This document shows positions 9,265-18,486 of a DNA stretch of 64,000 nucleotides, in pieces. Numbering within the stretch: the stretch's first letter is position 1; the number at the start of each line of letters is the position of its first letter. Origin of the DNA: Deinococcus sp. KNUC1210 (GTDB lineage: Bacteria > Deinococcota > Deinococci > Deinococcales > Deinococcaceae); contig NZ_CP092190.1 of the NCBI RefSeq assembly GCF_022344005.1, positions 248,001-312,000 of the forward strand, read 5' to 3'. A program made the position numbers and the translations under genes. A model generated the notes under the pieces. It was given only the letters and a program-made list of their open reading frames with translations, made no database searches and was not told the origin of the DNA.

Positions 9265-10017
9265 ATGTCGTACATCGGAATGAAGCAGTTGTTGGAAGCG
9301 GGCGTGCACTTCGGCCATGAAACCAAGCGTTGGAACCCCAAGTTCAAGCGCTTCATCTTCGCCGAGCGCAACGGTATTTTCATCATCGATCTCCAGAAGA
9401 CCCTGAAGCAGATCGACCGCAGCTTTGATTACATCAAGGACCTGTCGGAGCGCGGCGGTACCATCCTGTTCGTGGGCACCAAGAAGCAGGCCCAGGAAAT
9501 CGTGGAGCTGGAAGCCCGCCGCACGGGGATGCCCTACGTCACGAGCCGCTGGCTCGGCGGCATGCTCACCAACTTCCGCACCATGCGGACCCGTGTGACG
9601 CGCCTCGACGAACTCGACGAACTGTTCGAGAGTGGCCGCATCAACGACCGCCCCAAGGCCGAGCGCATTCAGCTCGGCGGCGAGCGCGACCGTCTGCTGC
9701 GCTACGTGGGCGGCATCCGCAAGATGACCCGTCTGCCCGACGCCCTGTTCATCGTCGATCCCACCAAGGAGATCATCGCGGTGCAGGAAGCCAACAAGCT
9801 GGGCATTCCGGTGGTGGCGCTGGCCGACACCGACAGCGATCCGGACGTGCTCGACTACATCGTGCCCGGCAACGACGACGCCATCCGCAGCATTCAGCTC
9901 ATCGCGCACCGCGTCGGTGATCTGATCGTGGAGGCACGTGGCGGCGGCGAGGAAGTCGCCAGCGAAGACGCCGACCAGAACGCCGACCAGAGCGATCAGG
10001 ACTCCGTTCAGGCGTAA
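9265..10017 (+). CDS. rpsB: 30S ribosomal protein S2
   Basis: A structural protein of the small subunit. The 250-aa sequence begins with the universal MSYIGMKQLLEAGVHFGHET. It contains the RWLGGMLTNF and DPTKEIIAVQEANKLGIPVVAL segments and a conserved PGNDDAIRSIQL close to the end. The acidic tail after residue 225 (GGGEEVASEDADQN...) is a lineage-specific extension. The ATG at 9265 has AGGAG at 9256-9260. It is followed 159 bp later by tsf, the usual partner. Confidence 0.97.
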   Translation: MSYIGMKQLLEAGVHFGHETKRWNPKFKRFIFAERNGIFIIDLQKTLKQIDRSFDYIKDLSERGGTILFVGTKKQAQEIVELEARRTGMPYVTSRWLGGMLTNFRTMRTRVTRLDELDELFESGRINDRPKAERIQLGGERDRLLRYVGGIRKMTRLPDALFIVDPTKEIIAVQEANKLGIPVVALADTDSDPDVLDYIVPGNDDAIRSIQLIAHRVGDLIVEARGGGEEVASEDADQNADQSDQDSVQA

Positions 10018-10025
10018 TCCGGACG

Positions 10026-10061
10026 CAGCCGCCAGCAGGCTGCACTGGCCTCTGGCGGCTG
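10026..10061 (+). other. Hairpin in the rpsB-tsf spacer
   Basis: A perfect 10-bp stem CAGCCGCCAG (10026-10035) / CTGGCGGCTG (10052-10061) with a 16-nt loop and no T-run. It may be an attenuator or mRNA-processing/stability element adjusting S2 and EF-Ts levels. Confidence 0.5.
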
Positions 10062-10176
10062 ACTGCTGACGGCTGGGCTGACATTGGGGCCGTATCTAGG
10101 GGCTGATCGCAGGAAGCCGTGCACTCTGCGGCGAGCCAGCCGATCTTCCCACCACTTCTGACAGGAGGAAGCAAGC

Positions 10177-10974
10177 ATGATGGAGTCAATCAAGAAGCTG
10201 CGCGAGATGACCGGCGCGGGCATGATGGATGTCAAGAAGGCGCTCTCGGACGCCGAGGGCAACGAGGACAAGGCCATTGCACTGCTGCGTGAGCGCGGCA
10301 TCGTCAAGGCTGCCAAGAAGTCGGACCGCGAGGCCACCGAGGGTCTGGTGCGCTTCAGCATGGACGGCCAGAACGCCGCCATCGTGGAAGTGAATAGCGA
10401 GACCGATTTCGTGGCCCGCAACAGCGACTTCCAGGCGCTCGTGCAGATGCTGGCCGACGCGGCGCTGAAGGCCAAGACCAGCGACGTGGAGGAGTTCAAA
10501 ACCTTCGCGCTGGACAGTGGCGACACCGTGGGCAACGAGGTCGCGGCGGCAGCCGGGCGCATCGGTGAGAACCTGGTCCTGAAGCGCGTGGCCTACGTCG
10601 AAGGCCAGAACGTGGCCGGATACGTCCACAGCAACGGCAAGATCGGTGTGCTGGTCGATCTGGCGGGCGGCAGCGAGGCCCAGGCCAAAGACGTGGCCCT
10701 GCACGTGGCCGCCGAGCGTCCTCAGTACCTCAGCCGCGACGAGGTCAACGCCGAGGACATCGAGAAAGAGCGCGAAGTGCTGACCAACAAGGCGATCAAC
10801 GAGGGCAAGAACCCCGAACTGGCCGCCAAGATCGTGAACGGTCAGATCGGCAAGTTCTACGAAGAGCGTGTGCTGGGCGAGCAGAAGTTCGTCAAGGACA
10901 ACAGCCTGACCGTGAACAAGTACCTCGGCGACAGCAGCGTCAAGCGCTTCGTTCGCTTCGAGATCGGCAACTAA
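10177..10974 (+). CDS. tsf: Translation elongation factor Ts
   Basis: Guanine-nucleotide exchange factor for EF-Tu. The 265-aa sequence has the N-terminal UBA-like domain with the signature LREMTGAGMMDVKKAL (residues 8-23), the core motif NSETDFVARNSDF that contacts EF-Tu, and a C-terminal VNKYLGDSSVKRFVRFEIG. Two ATG codons (10177, 10180) follow AGGAGG at 10163-10168; the first has the better spacing. A terminator follows at 10985. Confidence 0.97.
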   Translation: MMESIKKLREMTGAGMMDVKKALSDAEGNEDKAIALLRERGIVKAAKKSDREATEGLVRFSMDGQNAAIVEVNSETDFVARNSDFQALVQMLADAALKAKTSDVEEFKTFALDSGDTVGNEVAAAAGRIGENLVLKRVAYVEGQNVAGYVHSNGKIGVLVDLAGGSEAQAKDVALHVAAERPQYLSRDEVNAEDIEKEREVLTNKAINEGKNPELAAKIVNGQIGKFYEERVLGEQKFVKDNSLTVNKYLGDSSVKRFVRFEIGN

Positions 10975-10984
10975 ACGAAGGTCG

Positions 10985-11012
10985 GGGGCGAATCGAAATG
11001 GTTCGCCCCTTT
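10985..11012 (+). terminator. Rho-independent terminator after tsf
   Basis: GGGGCGAA (10985-10992) and TTCGCCCC (11002-11009) form an 8-bp stem followed by TTT. Confidence 0.7.
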
Positions 11013-11138
11013 CACAGGCGCAGACGCCAGCCGAGGCGCGGCGGAGTCAGCCGGTCGGAAGCGCTGATCGAATTCATGAGACCTGTACCAGTGGCCCGCG
11101 CCGCTGGATTTTTTTGGCCGAGAACCTGCGGGCGCCTT

Positions 11139-11891
<753 letters not shown>

Positions 11892-11950
11892 ACCGCCGCT
11901 CCTGGCTGGCACCCGCGACAGGACGGTGCAGCAGACGACTCAGAACTTGC

Positions 11951-11956
11951 TAATAT
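11951..11956 (+). promoter_or_regulatory. Candidate -10 box TAATAT for frr
   Basis: TAATAT lies in the 206-bp pyrH-frr spacer, 142 nt before frr, so frr probably has its own promoter with a long leader. Confidence 0.4.
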
Positions 11957-12097
11957 GAACCGGTCTGTGCCGTCCAGACCGTGCGGCACACGAAAAACCG
12001 TGCCTTTCGCTCTGGAGGCGCACGGCACTTCAGCACAGATATTCCACGCTGCCTGTACCGGGAGCGTCAGAATGCCCCGCAAGGAGGATGCACCGTC

Positions 12098-12646
12098 ATG
12101 GACATGAAAGACATCATGAAAGACGCGCGTGAGCGCATGGGCAAAGCGATCGAGGCTCTGGAAGGCAGTCTGTCGGTCCTCCGCACGGGCCGTGCCAACC
12201 CCGGCATCCTGAAGAAGATCGTGGTCGATTACTACGGCGCACCCACGCCTATCGACCAGCTCGCCAACATCACCACGCCCGATCCGCGTACCCTGAACAT
12301 CCAGCCCTGGGACCGGAACGCCATCTCGGCCATCGAGCGGGCCATCCGGGACAGCGATCTGGGCCTGAATCCCAACAACAAGGGCGACGCCATCTTCATC
12401 ACGCTGCCCGTACTGACCGAGGAGCGCCGCCGCGACCTGGTCAAGAACGCCCGCAGCTACGCCGAAGATGCCAAGGTCGCGATTCGCAACATCCGCAAGG
12501 GTGGCCTGGACGATCTGAAGAAGCTGGAAGGCGTGGGCGAGGACGAAGTGAAGCGCGGCGAAACGGACGTGCAGAAGATCACCGACGAGTTCATCCGCAG
12601 AGTCGATGAGGTCACGGCCCGCAAGGAGCAGGACATCCTCGGGTGA
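12098..12646 (+). CDS. frr: Ribosome recycling factor
   Basis: Splits post-termination ribosomes together with EF-G. The 182-aa length matches the family. The signature [15 protein letters not shown] lies near residue 26, then [14 protein letters not shown], and the C-terminal [22 protein letters not shown] helix. The frame opens at 11981, but ATG 12098, preceded by AAGGAGG (12081-12087), gives the expected N-terminus. cdsA begins 31 nt downstream; a GTG overlapping this gene's stop (12643) starts a 15-codon frame that runs into cdsA and may link them. Confidence 0.95.
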   Translation: MDMKDIMKDARERMGKAIEALEGSLSVLRTGRANPGILKKIVVDYYGAPTPIDQLANITTPDPRTLNIQPWDRNAISAIERAIRDSDLGLNPNNKGDAIFITLPVLTEERRRDLVKNARSYAEDAKVAIRNIRKGGLDDLKKLEGVGEDEVKRGETDVQKITDEFIRRVDEVTARKEQDILG

Positions 12647-12677
12647 AGCTCCTCGCATACGCCACCTGCCGGAGTGC

Positions 12678-13501
<824 letters not shown>

Positions 13502-13532
13502 CGAGGGCCTGGGAGAACGAACCTGGGAGAAG

Positions 13533-13579
13533 AACACAGCCCAGCCATCTTGAAATCGTCAAGATGGCTGGGCTGTGTT
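13533..13579. terminator. Long perfect bidirectional terminator
   Basis: 21-nt perfect arms (13533-13553 and 13559-13579; core CAGCCCAGCCATCTTGA) around a 5-nt loop, between the convergent ends of cdsA and the MIP18-family gene. The A/T at both outer ends suits both directions. Confidence 0.8.
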
Positions 13580-13590
13580 TGAAGGCCTTG

Positions 13591-14007
13591 TTAGACGTTG
13601 AAGCCAAACATTCGCATCTGGCGCTTGCCGTCCTCGCTCATCTTGTCGGGTGCCCAGGGCGGCGACCACACGAACTCGACCTCCACCTGATTGATGCCGT
13701 CGAGCCGCATCACCGCCATCTCGGCATCGGAGCGGATCAGGTCCTGGACCGGGCAGCCCACCGAGGTGAGCGTCATGGTGATTTCCACGTTTCCGGCGGT
13801 GCTGATGTCCACGCCGTAGATCAGGCCAAGATCGACCACGTTCACGGGGATTTCCGGGTCTTTTACCACCTTCAGCGCTTCGAGGACCTGCGCCTGACTG
13901 GGCAGACCGGGCGCCACCGCGACGGTGGAAGGGTTGACGAGTGCGCCGCTGTACTCGCCTGCGCCCGCACTGGTGTCGACGTTGGTATCTGCCTGGATAT
14001 CGCTCAC
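13591..14007 (-). CDS. MIP18/DUF59-family (SufT- or PaaD-like) metal-sulfur cluster assembly protein
   Basis: A 138-aa protein with the DUF59 domain at about residues 38-138: VVKDPEIPVNVVDLGLIY, then TLTSVGCPVQDLI, whose conserved cysteine is thought to act in Fe-S cluster assembly or transfer. The first 35 residues are a low-complexity extension. The GTG start overlaps the TGA of the upstream rhodanese as GTGA (14004-14007), so the two are translationally coupled. This pairs a sulfur-carrier protein with an Fe-S assembly factor. No suf genes lie in the window. Confidence 0.82.
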   Translation of the reverse strand: MSDIQADTNVDTSAGAGEYSGALVNPSTVAVAPGLPSQAQVLEALKVVKDPEIPVNVVDLGLIYGVDISTAGNVEITMTLTSVGCPVQDLIRSDAEMAVMRLDGINQVEVEFVWSPPWAPDKMSEDGKRQMRMFGFNV

Positions 14008-14321
14008 TGGTCGTCTCCCGTGGAGGTGGGCAGGCCGTCCTGCGCCCAGGCCATCGTGCCGCCGGTCAGGTTGGTCACGTTGCTGTAGCCGTTGTCGAGC
14101 AGCATCTGTCCGGCCCGTTCGCTGCGTGCGCCGCTGCGGCAGATCATGATGAGTTCGGCGTCCTGGGGCAGCTCCTGGTACCGTGCCTGGAACTCGCTGA
14201 GCGGGATGAGGCGTGCGCCCTGAGCGTGAATCTCCTGATACTCGTTCGGCTCGCGCACGTCGATCAGCAGCGCTCCCTGCTGCAAGCGTTCCTGGGCTTC
14301 CTGCGGTGAAATGGCGTTCAT
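14004..14321 (-). CDS. Rhodanese-like domain protein
   Basis: A 105-aa single-domain rhodanese. It has LLIDVREPNEYQEIHAQGARLIP and the active-site loop MICRSGARSERA, whose cysteine would carry a persulfide, then the C-terminal NVTNLTGGTMAWAQDGLP. The start at 14321 is set by a TATGCT box 6 nt upstream; the longer frame to 14411 would cross this promoter. It probably hands sulfur to an acceptor; coupling to the MIP18-family gene makes Fe-S assembly a reasonable guess. Confidence 0.85.
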   Translation of the reverse strand: MNAISPQEAQERLQQGALLIDVREPNEYQEIHAQGARLIPLSEFQARYQELPQDAELIMICRSGARSERAGQMLLDNGYSNVTNLTGGTMAWAQDGLPTSTGDDQ

Positions 14322-14327
14322 GACTTC

Positions 14328-14333
14328 AGCATA
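14328..14333 (-). promoter_or_regulatory. -10 box TATGCT, leaderless start of rhodanese
   Basis: TATGCT ends 6 nt before the ATG at 14321. Confidence 0.55.
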
Positions 14334-14390
14334 CAGGCGCTGGGCCGGGCAAAGGTGGAGTGATACCGCAAGCGCAGGCCCGCAGCTGTC

Positions 14391-14396
14391 TAGCAT
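14391..14396 (+). promoter_or_regulatory. -10 box TAGCAT, leaderless start of second rhodanese
   Basis: TAGCAT ends 6 nt before the ATG at 14403. It faces away from the minus-strand box at 14328, so the two promoters share an 80-bp spacer. Confidence 0.55.
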
Positions 14397-14402
14397 AGCT
14401 CC

Positions 14403-14735
14403 ATGCCGCAAGATGTCGCCTTTTCAGATTCCGCCGCCTCGTCCGGTTCGGCAGGCACCGTGATCGACCTGCGCTCCGAACAGGCGCGGGCCGCCCAGCC
14501 GCTGAGATTGCCCAGCCGTGTGCTCGCCGTGTCGCTGGCCCAGATCGAAGACGGTGTGCACGGCCTGACGCCCGACCTGGGGCCGCTGCTGGTGGTCTGC
14601 GAACGAGGAGCCAGAAGCGGGCTGGCGGCGCGGCTGCTGCGGGCCGACGGGCTGGACGCGCAGGCGTATGCAGGCGGCGTGGGCGGGCTGCTCGCCGCAG
14701 AGCAGGACGGAGCCCTGCCGGATCTCACGACCTGA
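14403..14735 (+). CDS. Rhodanese-like domain protein, divergent
   Basis: A 110-aa protein with a degenerate but recognisable rhodanese fold: TVIDLRSEQARAAQPLRLP, then the active-site loop VVCERGARSGLAARLL with its cysteine, and a final AYAGGVGGLLAAEQDG. It is transcribed away from the other rhodanese. It could be a paralogue with its own acceptor. The leaderless TAGCAT box supports the start. Substrate and partner are unknown. Confidence 0.72.
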   Translation: MPQDVAFSDSAASSGSAGTVIDLRSEQARAAQPLRLPSRVLAVSLAQIEDGVHGLTPDLGPLLVVCERGARSGLAARLLRADGLDAQAYAGGVGGLLAAEQDGALPDLTT

Positions 14736-14774
14736 AGAAAACCAGGGTACTACCCAAAGCGGGTGCAGATTCGC

Positions 14775-14780
14775 TACACT
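14775..14780 (+). promoter_or_regulatory. Candidate -10 box TACACT for efp
   Basis: TACACT lies 88 nt before the efp ATG, giving a leader of about 80 nt ending in a GGGAGA ribosome-binding site. Confidence 0.45.
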
Positions 14781-14868
14781 ACTGAACGCTGTCTGCCCCC
14801 CGCTTCCGGCTTCTGCGACTTCGGGCGCGTGCGGACGAACCTAAAACACAGCACTTCAAGGGAGAATC

Positions 14869-15426
14869 ATGATCAGCGTTACCGAACTGAGAAACGGCAC
14901 CAAAGTGGAAATGGACGGCGGACTGTGGGAATGCCTGGACTACTCGCACCTGAAGATGGGGCGCGGCGGAGCCAAGGTGGTCACCAAGTTCCGCAACATG
15001 GAGAGCGGCAGCATCGTTGACCGCACCTTCAACAGCACTGAAAAGCTTCAGGACATCTTCGTGGAGACCAAGCCGATGCAGTACCTGTACAAAGACGGCG
15101 ACGACTTCATCTTCATGGACATGGAGACCTTCGATCAGGTGGCGCTGCCGCCCGTGCTGGCGGGTGACTCGGCCAAGTTCCTGAAAGAGAACATGGAGGT
15201 CGAGGTGTCGATGTACGGCAGCAAGGCCCTGAAGATCGTGCTGCCCAACCAGGTGGTCCTGCGGATTATCGAGACTGCCCCCGGCGTGCGCGGCGATACC
15301 GTGTCGGGCGGCACCAAGCCCGCTACCCTGGAAGGTGGAGCCACCGTTCAGGTGCCGCTGTTCGTCGATCAGGACACCGAAGTCAAGGTCGATACCCGCA
15401 CCGGGATGTACCTCAGCCGCGCCTGA
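14869..15426 (+). CDS. efp: Translation elongation factor P
   Basis: Relieves ribosomes stalled at proline runs. The 185-aa protein has the three expected beta-barrel domains: an N-terminal KOW-like domain (MISVTELRNGTKVEMDG), the OB domain (QYLYKDGDDFIFMDMETF) and a C-terminal domain ending VDTRTGMYLSRA. The tip of the domain-I loop is KMGRGGAKV, so the residue normally modified is an arginine (R32), as in Thermus-type and EarP-type EF-Ps, not lysine. Start supported by GGGAGA. A terminator follows at 15446. Confidence 0.96.
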   Translation: MISVTELRNGTKVEMDGGLWECLDYSHLKMGRGGAKVVTKFRNMESGSIVDRTFNSTEKLQDIFVETKPMQYLYKDGDDFIFMDMETFDQVALPPVLAGDSAKFLKENMEVEVSMYGSKALKIVLPNQVVLRIIETAPGVRGDTVSGGTKPATLEGGATVQVPLFVDQDTEVKVDTRTGMYLSRA

Positions 15427-15445
15427 AGCGACTGCACTCGAACAG

Positions 15446-15472
15446 ACCGCCTCCCTGTGGGGCGGTTTTTTC
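15446..15472 (+). terminator. Rho-independent terminator after efp
   Basis: ACCGCC (15446-15451) pairs with GGCGGT (15461-15466), followed by a run of T. Confidence 0.8.
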
Positions 15473-15569
15473 GTTCGGGGCCGGGCCTGCGTGCTGCTTG
15501 GATGACGCGGTGATCGTTCATTTCCGCACGGCTGCCCAGGGAAACGGTCATCACGTTTCAGAACTGCTC

Positions 15570-15575
15570 TAGAAT
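15570..15575 (+). promoter_or_regulatory. Candidate -10 box TAGAAT for accB-accC
   Basis: TAGAAT lies 115 nt before the accB ATG. Confidence 0.4.
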
Positions 15576-15689
15576 GCCTCCGTTTGCAGTTCCAGCCTTG
15601 CGGCGGTCTGAAACGGCGCGGTTTGAAACCGGCGCTGTCCAGGGCAGCAGTTGTACAGTTCGGCAGTTCCTGTTTCAGAAGGAGTGTTC

Positions 15690-16187
15690 ATGAATCCCAA
15701 AGACCTCAAAGAGATATTGCAGGCGCTCGAACAGGCCGATGTGCGCGAGTTCAGCCTCAAGACACCCGACTACGACCTGAGCATCAAGCGCGGTGCCGAG
15801 AGCGTGGCCGTGTACGCGCAGGCCCCACAGGTGCAGGCACCCCAGCCCCAGGCGATGCCCGCTCAGCAGGCTCCTGTAGCCGCTGCACCGACCCCCGCTG
15901 CTCAGCCCGAAGCCAGTGCGCCGGCTGTCGTCGCGCCTGCTGCGGCCGCGCCCGGCACCCCGGTCAAAGCGCCTATCGTGGGCACCTTCTATGCCAGCAG
16001 CAGCCCCGACGCCGCCGCGTATGTCAAGGTGGGTGACAGCATCAAGGCCGGACAGGTGCTGTGCATCATCGAGGCCATGAAGCTGATGAACGAGATCGAG
16101 GCCGAAACGAGCGGCACACTGCGCGAGATTCTGGTCAAGAACGCCGAGCCGGTCGAGTACGGTCAAACGCTGTTCATCATCGAATAG
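15690..16187 (+). CDS. accB: Biotin carboxyl carrier protein of acetyl-CoA carboxylase
   Basis: Carries the carboxy-biotin between AccC and the carboxyltransferase in the first step of fatty-acid synthesis. The 165-aa protein has an N-terminal [13 protein letters not shown] helix, an Ala/Pro/Gln-rich linker (about residues 48-90), and the biotinyl domain with [12 protein letters not shown]; the biotinylated lysine is about residue 131. ATG 15690 has AAGGAG upstream. accC follows after an imperfect palindrome. Confidence 0.95.
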   Translation: MNPKDLKEILQALEQADVREFSLKTPDYDLSIKRGAESVAVYAQAPQVQAPQPQAMPAQQAPVAAAPTPAAQPEASAPAVVAPAAAAPGTPVKAPIVGTFYASSSPDAAAYVKVGDSIKAGQVLCIIEAMKLMNEIEAETSGTLREILVKNAEPVEYGQTLFIIE

Positions 16188-16194
16188 GGCTCTG

Positions 16195-16290
16195 AGTGAT
16201 GGGCGATGGGCTATGGGCAACACCTCGCCTCCGCTTCTGCGAATGCGCCGTTGCTCATGGCCCGTCGCTCACGGCTCATTGCCCCGCAAA
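16195..16290. repeat. Imperfect inverted repeat between accB and accC
   Basis: The left arm (about 16199-16223, ...GATGGGCTATGGGCAAC) and right arm (about 16249-16285, GTTGCTCATGGCCCGTC...) are inverted copies with about 14 of 17 matches at the loop side. It resembles small intergenic palindromic repeats of Deinococcus genomes. Related TGATG/GGGCAATG-like words occur near 21075-21110 and 60740-60757. Confidence 0.45.
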
Positions 16291-16301
16291 GGGGCCACCA
16301 A

Positions 16302-17639
16302 ATGTTCAAGAAAATCCTGATTGCCAACCGGGGCGAAATCGCCCTGCGCGTGATACGTACCGCCCGTGAGATGGGCGTCAAGACGGTGGTGGTGTACTCG
16401 CAGGCCGACGAACACAGCCTGCCGGTGCTGCTGGCCGACGAGTCGGTGTGCGTGGGGCCAGCCGCCAGCAACGCTTCGTACCTCAACATTCCCAACATCC
16501 TCTCGGCGGCGATTATGACCGGAGCCGAGGCCATTCATCCCGGCTACGGCTTCATGGCCGAGAACCCGGATTTTGCCGAGATGTGCCGCGACCACGGCAT
16601 CGTCTTTATCGGCCCGACGCCCGAGAGCATGCGGGCGCTGGGGTCGAAGGCGGGCGGGCGCGAGATCGCCGCGAACAGCAATGTGCCGGTGGTGCCGGGC
16701 ACGGGCGTGCTGGAAGGCGTCGAGGAAGCGCTGCTGGCTGCCAAGGGCGTCGGCTATCCGGTGCTGCTCAAGGCCAGCGCAGGCGGTGGCGGGCGCGGTC
16801 AGAAGGTCGTCCGCACACAGGAAGAGCTGAAGAGTGCCTTCGGGCAGGCGCAGGAAGAGGCGCGGCTGTATTTCGGTGATCCTGCCATCATCATGGAAAA
16901 ATTTCTGGAGGAGTTCCGCCACGTCGAGGTGCAGGTGATGGGTGACGGGCAGGGCCACGTGATCCATATCGGTGAGCGCGACTGCTCGATTCAGCGGCGC
17001 AACCAGAAGCTGATCGAGGAAGCGCCCAGCAACCTGCCCGCCACGCTGCGCCAGGAAATTCTGGATGCGGGCGTGCGGCTGGCCCAGCATGTGAACTATG
17101 CCGGAGCCGGAACGCTGGAATTTATCGTTGACCGCGACGGCAACTACTACTTCATGGAGATGAATACCCGCATTCAGGTCGAGCACTGCGTCTCCGAGAT
17201 GATTTCCGGCCTCGATTTCGTGCGGCTGCAACTTCAGATCGCGGCGGGCGAGGGCCTGAGCCTCCAGCAGTCTGATATCGAGCTGCGCGGCCACTCCATC
17301 GAATGCCGCCTGAACGCTGAAGACCCCGACAAGGATTTCCGTCCGGCAGCGGGCAAGGTAGACGAGGTGCATTTCGCGGGCGGCCCTGGTGTGCGCGTCG
17401 ATTCGCACGTGTACAGCGGCTACATCATCCCGCCGCACTACGATTCTCTAATCGGCAAACTGATCGTGCACCACGACACCCGCGAGCAGGCCATCGCTCG
17501 GATGAAGCGTGCGCTGGAAGAAACGGTCATTCAGGGGCCGAAGACCACCATTCCGCTGTACGTGAAGATCATGGACAACCCGTTCTACAAGCGCGGCGCA
17601 GTCATGACCAACTTTTTGAAGACCCGAATGGAGATGTAA
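16302..17639 (+). CDS. accC: Biotin carboxylase subunit of acetyl-CoA carboxylase
   Basis: ATP- and bicarbonate-dependent carboxylation of biotin on AccB. The 445-aa ATP-grasp enzyme has the N-terminal MFKKILIANRGEIALRVIR, the glycine-rich lid SAGGGGRGQ, HVEVQVMGD, and the catalytic-arginine segment EMNTRIQVEHCVSEM (E. coli has P in place of the C). The frame opens at 16206, but ATG 16302, behind AAAGGGG, gives the family N-terminus. It forms an operon with accB. Confidence 0.96.
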   Translation: MFKKILIANRGEIALRVIRTAREMGVKTVVVYSQADEHSLPVLLADESVCVGPAASNASYLNIPNILSAAIMTGAEAIHPGYGFMAENPDFAEMCRDHGIVFIGPTPESMRALGSKAGGREIAANSNVPVVPGTGVLEGVEEALLAAKGVGYPVLLKASAGGGGRGQKVVRTQEELKSAFGQAQEEARLYFGDPAIIMEKFLEEFRHVEVQVMGDGQGHVIHIGERDCSIQRRNQKLIEEAPSNLPATLRQEILDAGVRLAQHVNYAGAGTLEFIVDRDGNYYFMEMNTRIQVEHCVSEMISGLDFVRLQLQIAAGEGLSLQQSDIELRGHSIECRLNAEDPDKDFRPAAGKVDEVHFAGGPGVRVDSHVYSGYIIPPHYDSLIGKLIVHHDTREQAIARMKRALEETVIQGPKTTIPLYVKIMDNPFYKRGAVMTNFLKTRMEM

Positions 17640-17649
17640 GTACGGGCGT

Positions 17650-17688
17650 GGGCGGGGCGGTGGTCAAGTGCCGCCGCCCTGTTCCTTT
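17650..17688 (+). terminator. Probable terminator after accC
   Basis: GC-rich arms GGGCGGGGCGG (17650-17660) and CCGCCGCCC (17671-17679) are followed by TGTTCCTTT. Its place argues against the next gene starting at 17648. Confidence 0.5.
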
Positions 17689-17707
17689 GGATGAGTTACA
17701 ACAGAGC

Positions 17708-18439
17708 GTGCCTCAATCATCGATTTCCACTCTTCAACGCCTGACACAGCAGATGCGAACTTATCTTGCCGTCTGTGTGATGGTCTTCGTGCTGGCTGGC
17801 ATCTTCACTGTCGCCAGCGTTCCCACAACGACGCCGCTGCGGACGTACAGCCCAGGCGAGCATCTGAGTCAGCAGGTTTTCTTTGGAGCTTTTTTTCTTC
17901 TGACAGCACTTCTCCTGGGATTTCCGTTATGGCGTTATATGCAGTGGGTGTCGGGCGTCGGTGAGAATCTGAAATCTGCCGAACTTCTGAAGCGGGGTGA
18001 GACGCTCGGCAAATGGGTGCGCTTCCTTCGCGTGCTGACGATCATCGCCGGAGTCTTTGGCACACTTGGTCTGATTTCGCCGCTCATTCACTTCAAACCT
18101 ACCGTTTCAGCAGCTTTGAGCCTGTTGAGTACAGGAATCACCCTTGCTGTGACGGTGTACTGGTACAGGCTGTTTCGTGCGGCCCCTGCCTGGATTGAAG
18201 AGGTGCAGTCGGGCCGGCAGGTGACGGAGCTGGCTGCCCTGCTCGGAAACCTGCAGATCGTGACGGTGCTGCAGATCATGTTGTATGTCGTGACCTTTCT
18301 TCAGAATATCGAGCTTCACCGAGTCTGGCTGCTGTTTCTGACCCCTTTGTCTGGCTGTGCCATGTATCTCTTCCTCCTGGCAAATCGCCGTTTTGTCGCG
18401 GCCACGTCCAGTCCGGTACTCGCCTCGCCTCCTTCCTGA
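17708..18439 (+). CDS. Hypothetical multi-pass membrane protein
   Basis: A protein of about 243 aa with at least four hydrophobic helices (YLAVCVMVFVLAGIFTVA, VFFGAFFLLTALLLGFPLW, VLTIIAGVFGTLGLISPLI, VWLLFLTPLSGCAMYLFLL) and another in the middle. The middle helices, ALSLLSTGITLAVTVYWY and LQIVTVLQIMLYVVTFL, look DUF2975-like, but I cannot assign the family. The frame is open from 17648, inside a terminator hairpin, so GTG 17708 or ATG 17754 is likelier; no ribosome-binding site decides it. Base composition is somewhat AT-richer than its neighbours. Confidence 0.6.
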   Translation: MPQSSISTLQRLTQQMRTYLAVCVMVFVLAGIFTVASVPTTTPLRTYSPGEHLSQQVFFGAFFLLTALLLGFPLWRYMQWVSGVGENLKSAELLKRGETLGKWVRFLRVLTIIAGVFGTLGLISPLIHFKPTVSAALSLLSTGITLAVTVYWYRLFRAAPAWIEEVQSGRQVTELAALLGNLQIVTVLQIMLYVVTFLQNIELHRVWLLFLTPLSGCAMYLFLLANRRFVAATSSPVLASPPS

Positions 18440-18473
18440 GCCATCCGGCGCATTTCCCCCGCCCCCTTTGCGC

Positions 18474-18479
18474 TAGCCT
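18474..18479 (+). promoter_or_regulatory. -10 box TAGCCT, leaderless start of ABC-F gene
   Basis: TAGCCT ends 7 nt before the GTG at 18487. Confidence 0.5.
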
Positions 18480-18486
18480 AGTCGCC

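Noticed and set aside
17648..17707. Start of the membrane protein at 17648
   Set aside because: This would place the start inside the hairpin that probably ends accC transcription, with no ribosome-binding site.
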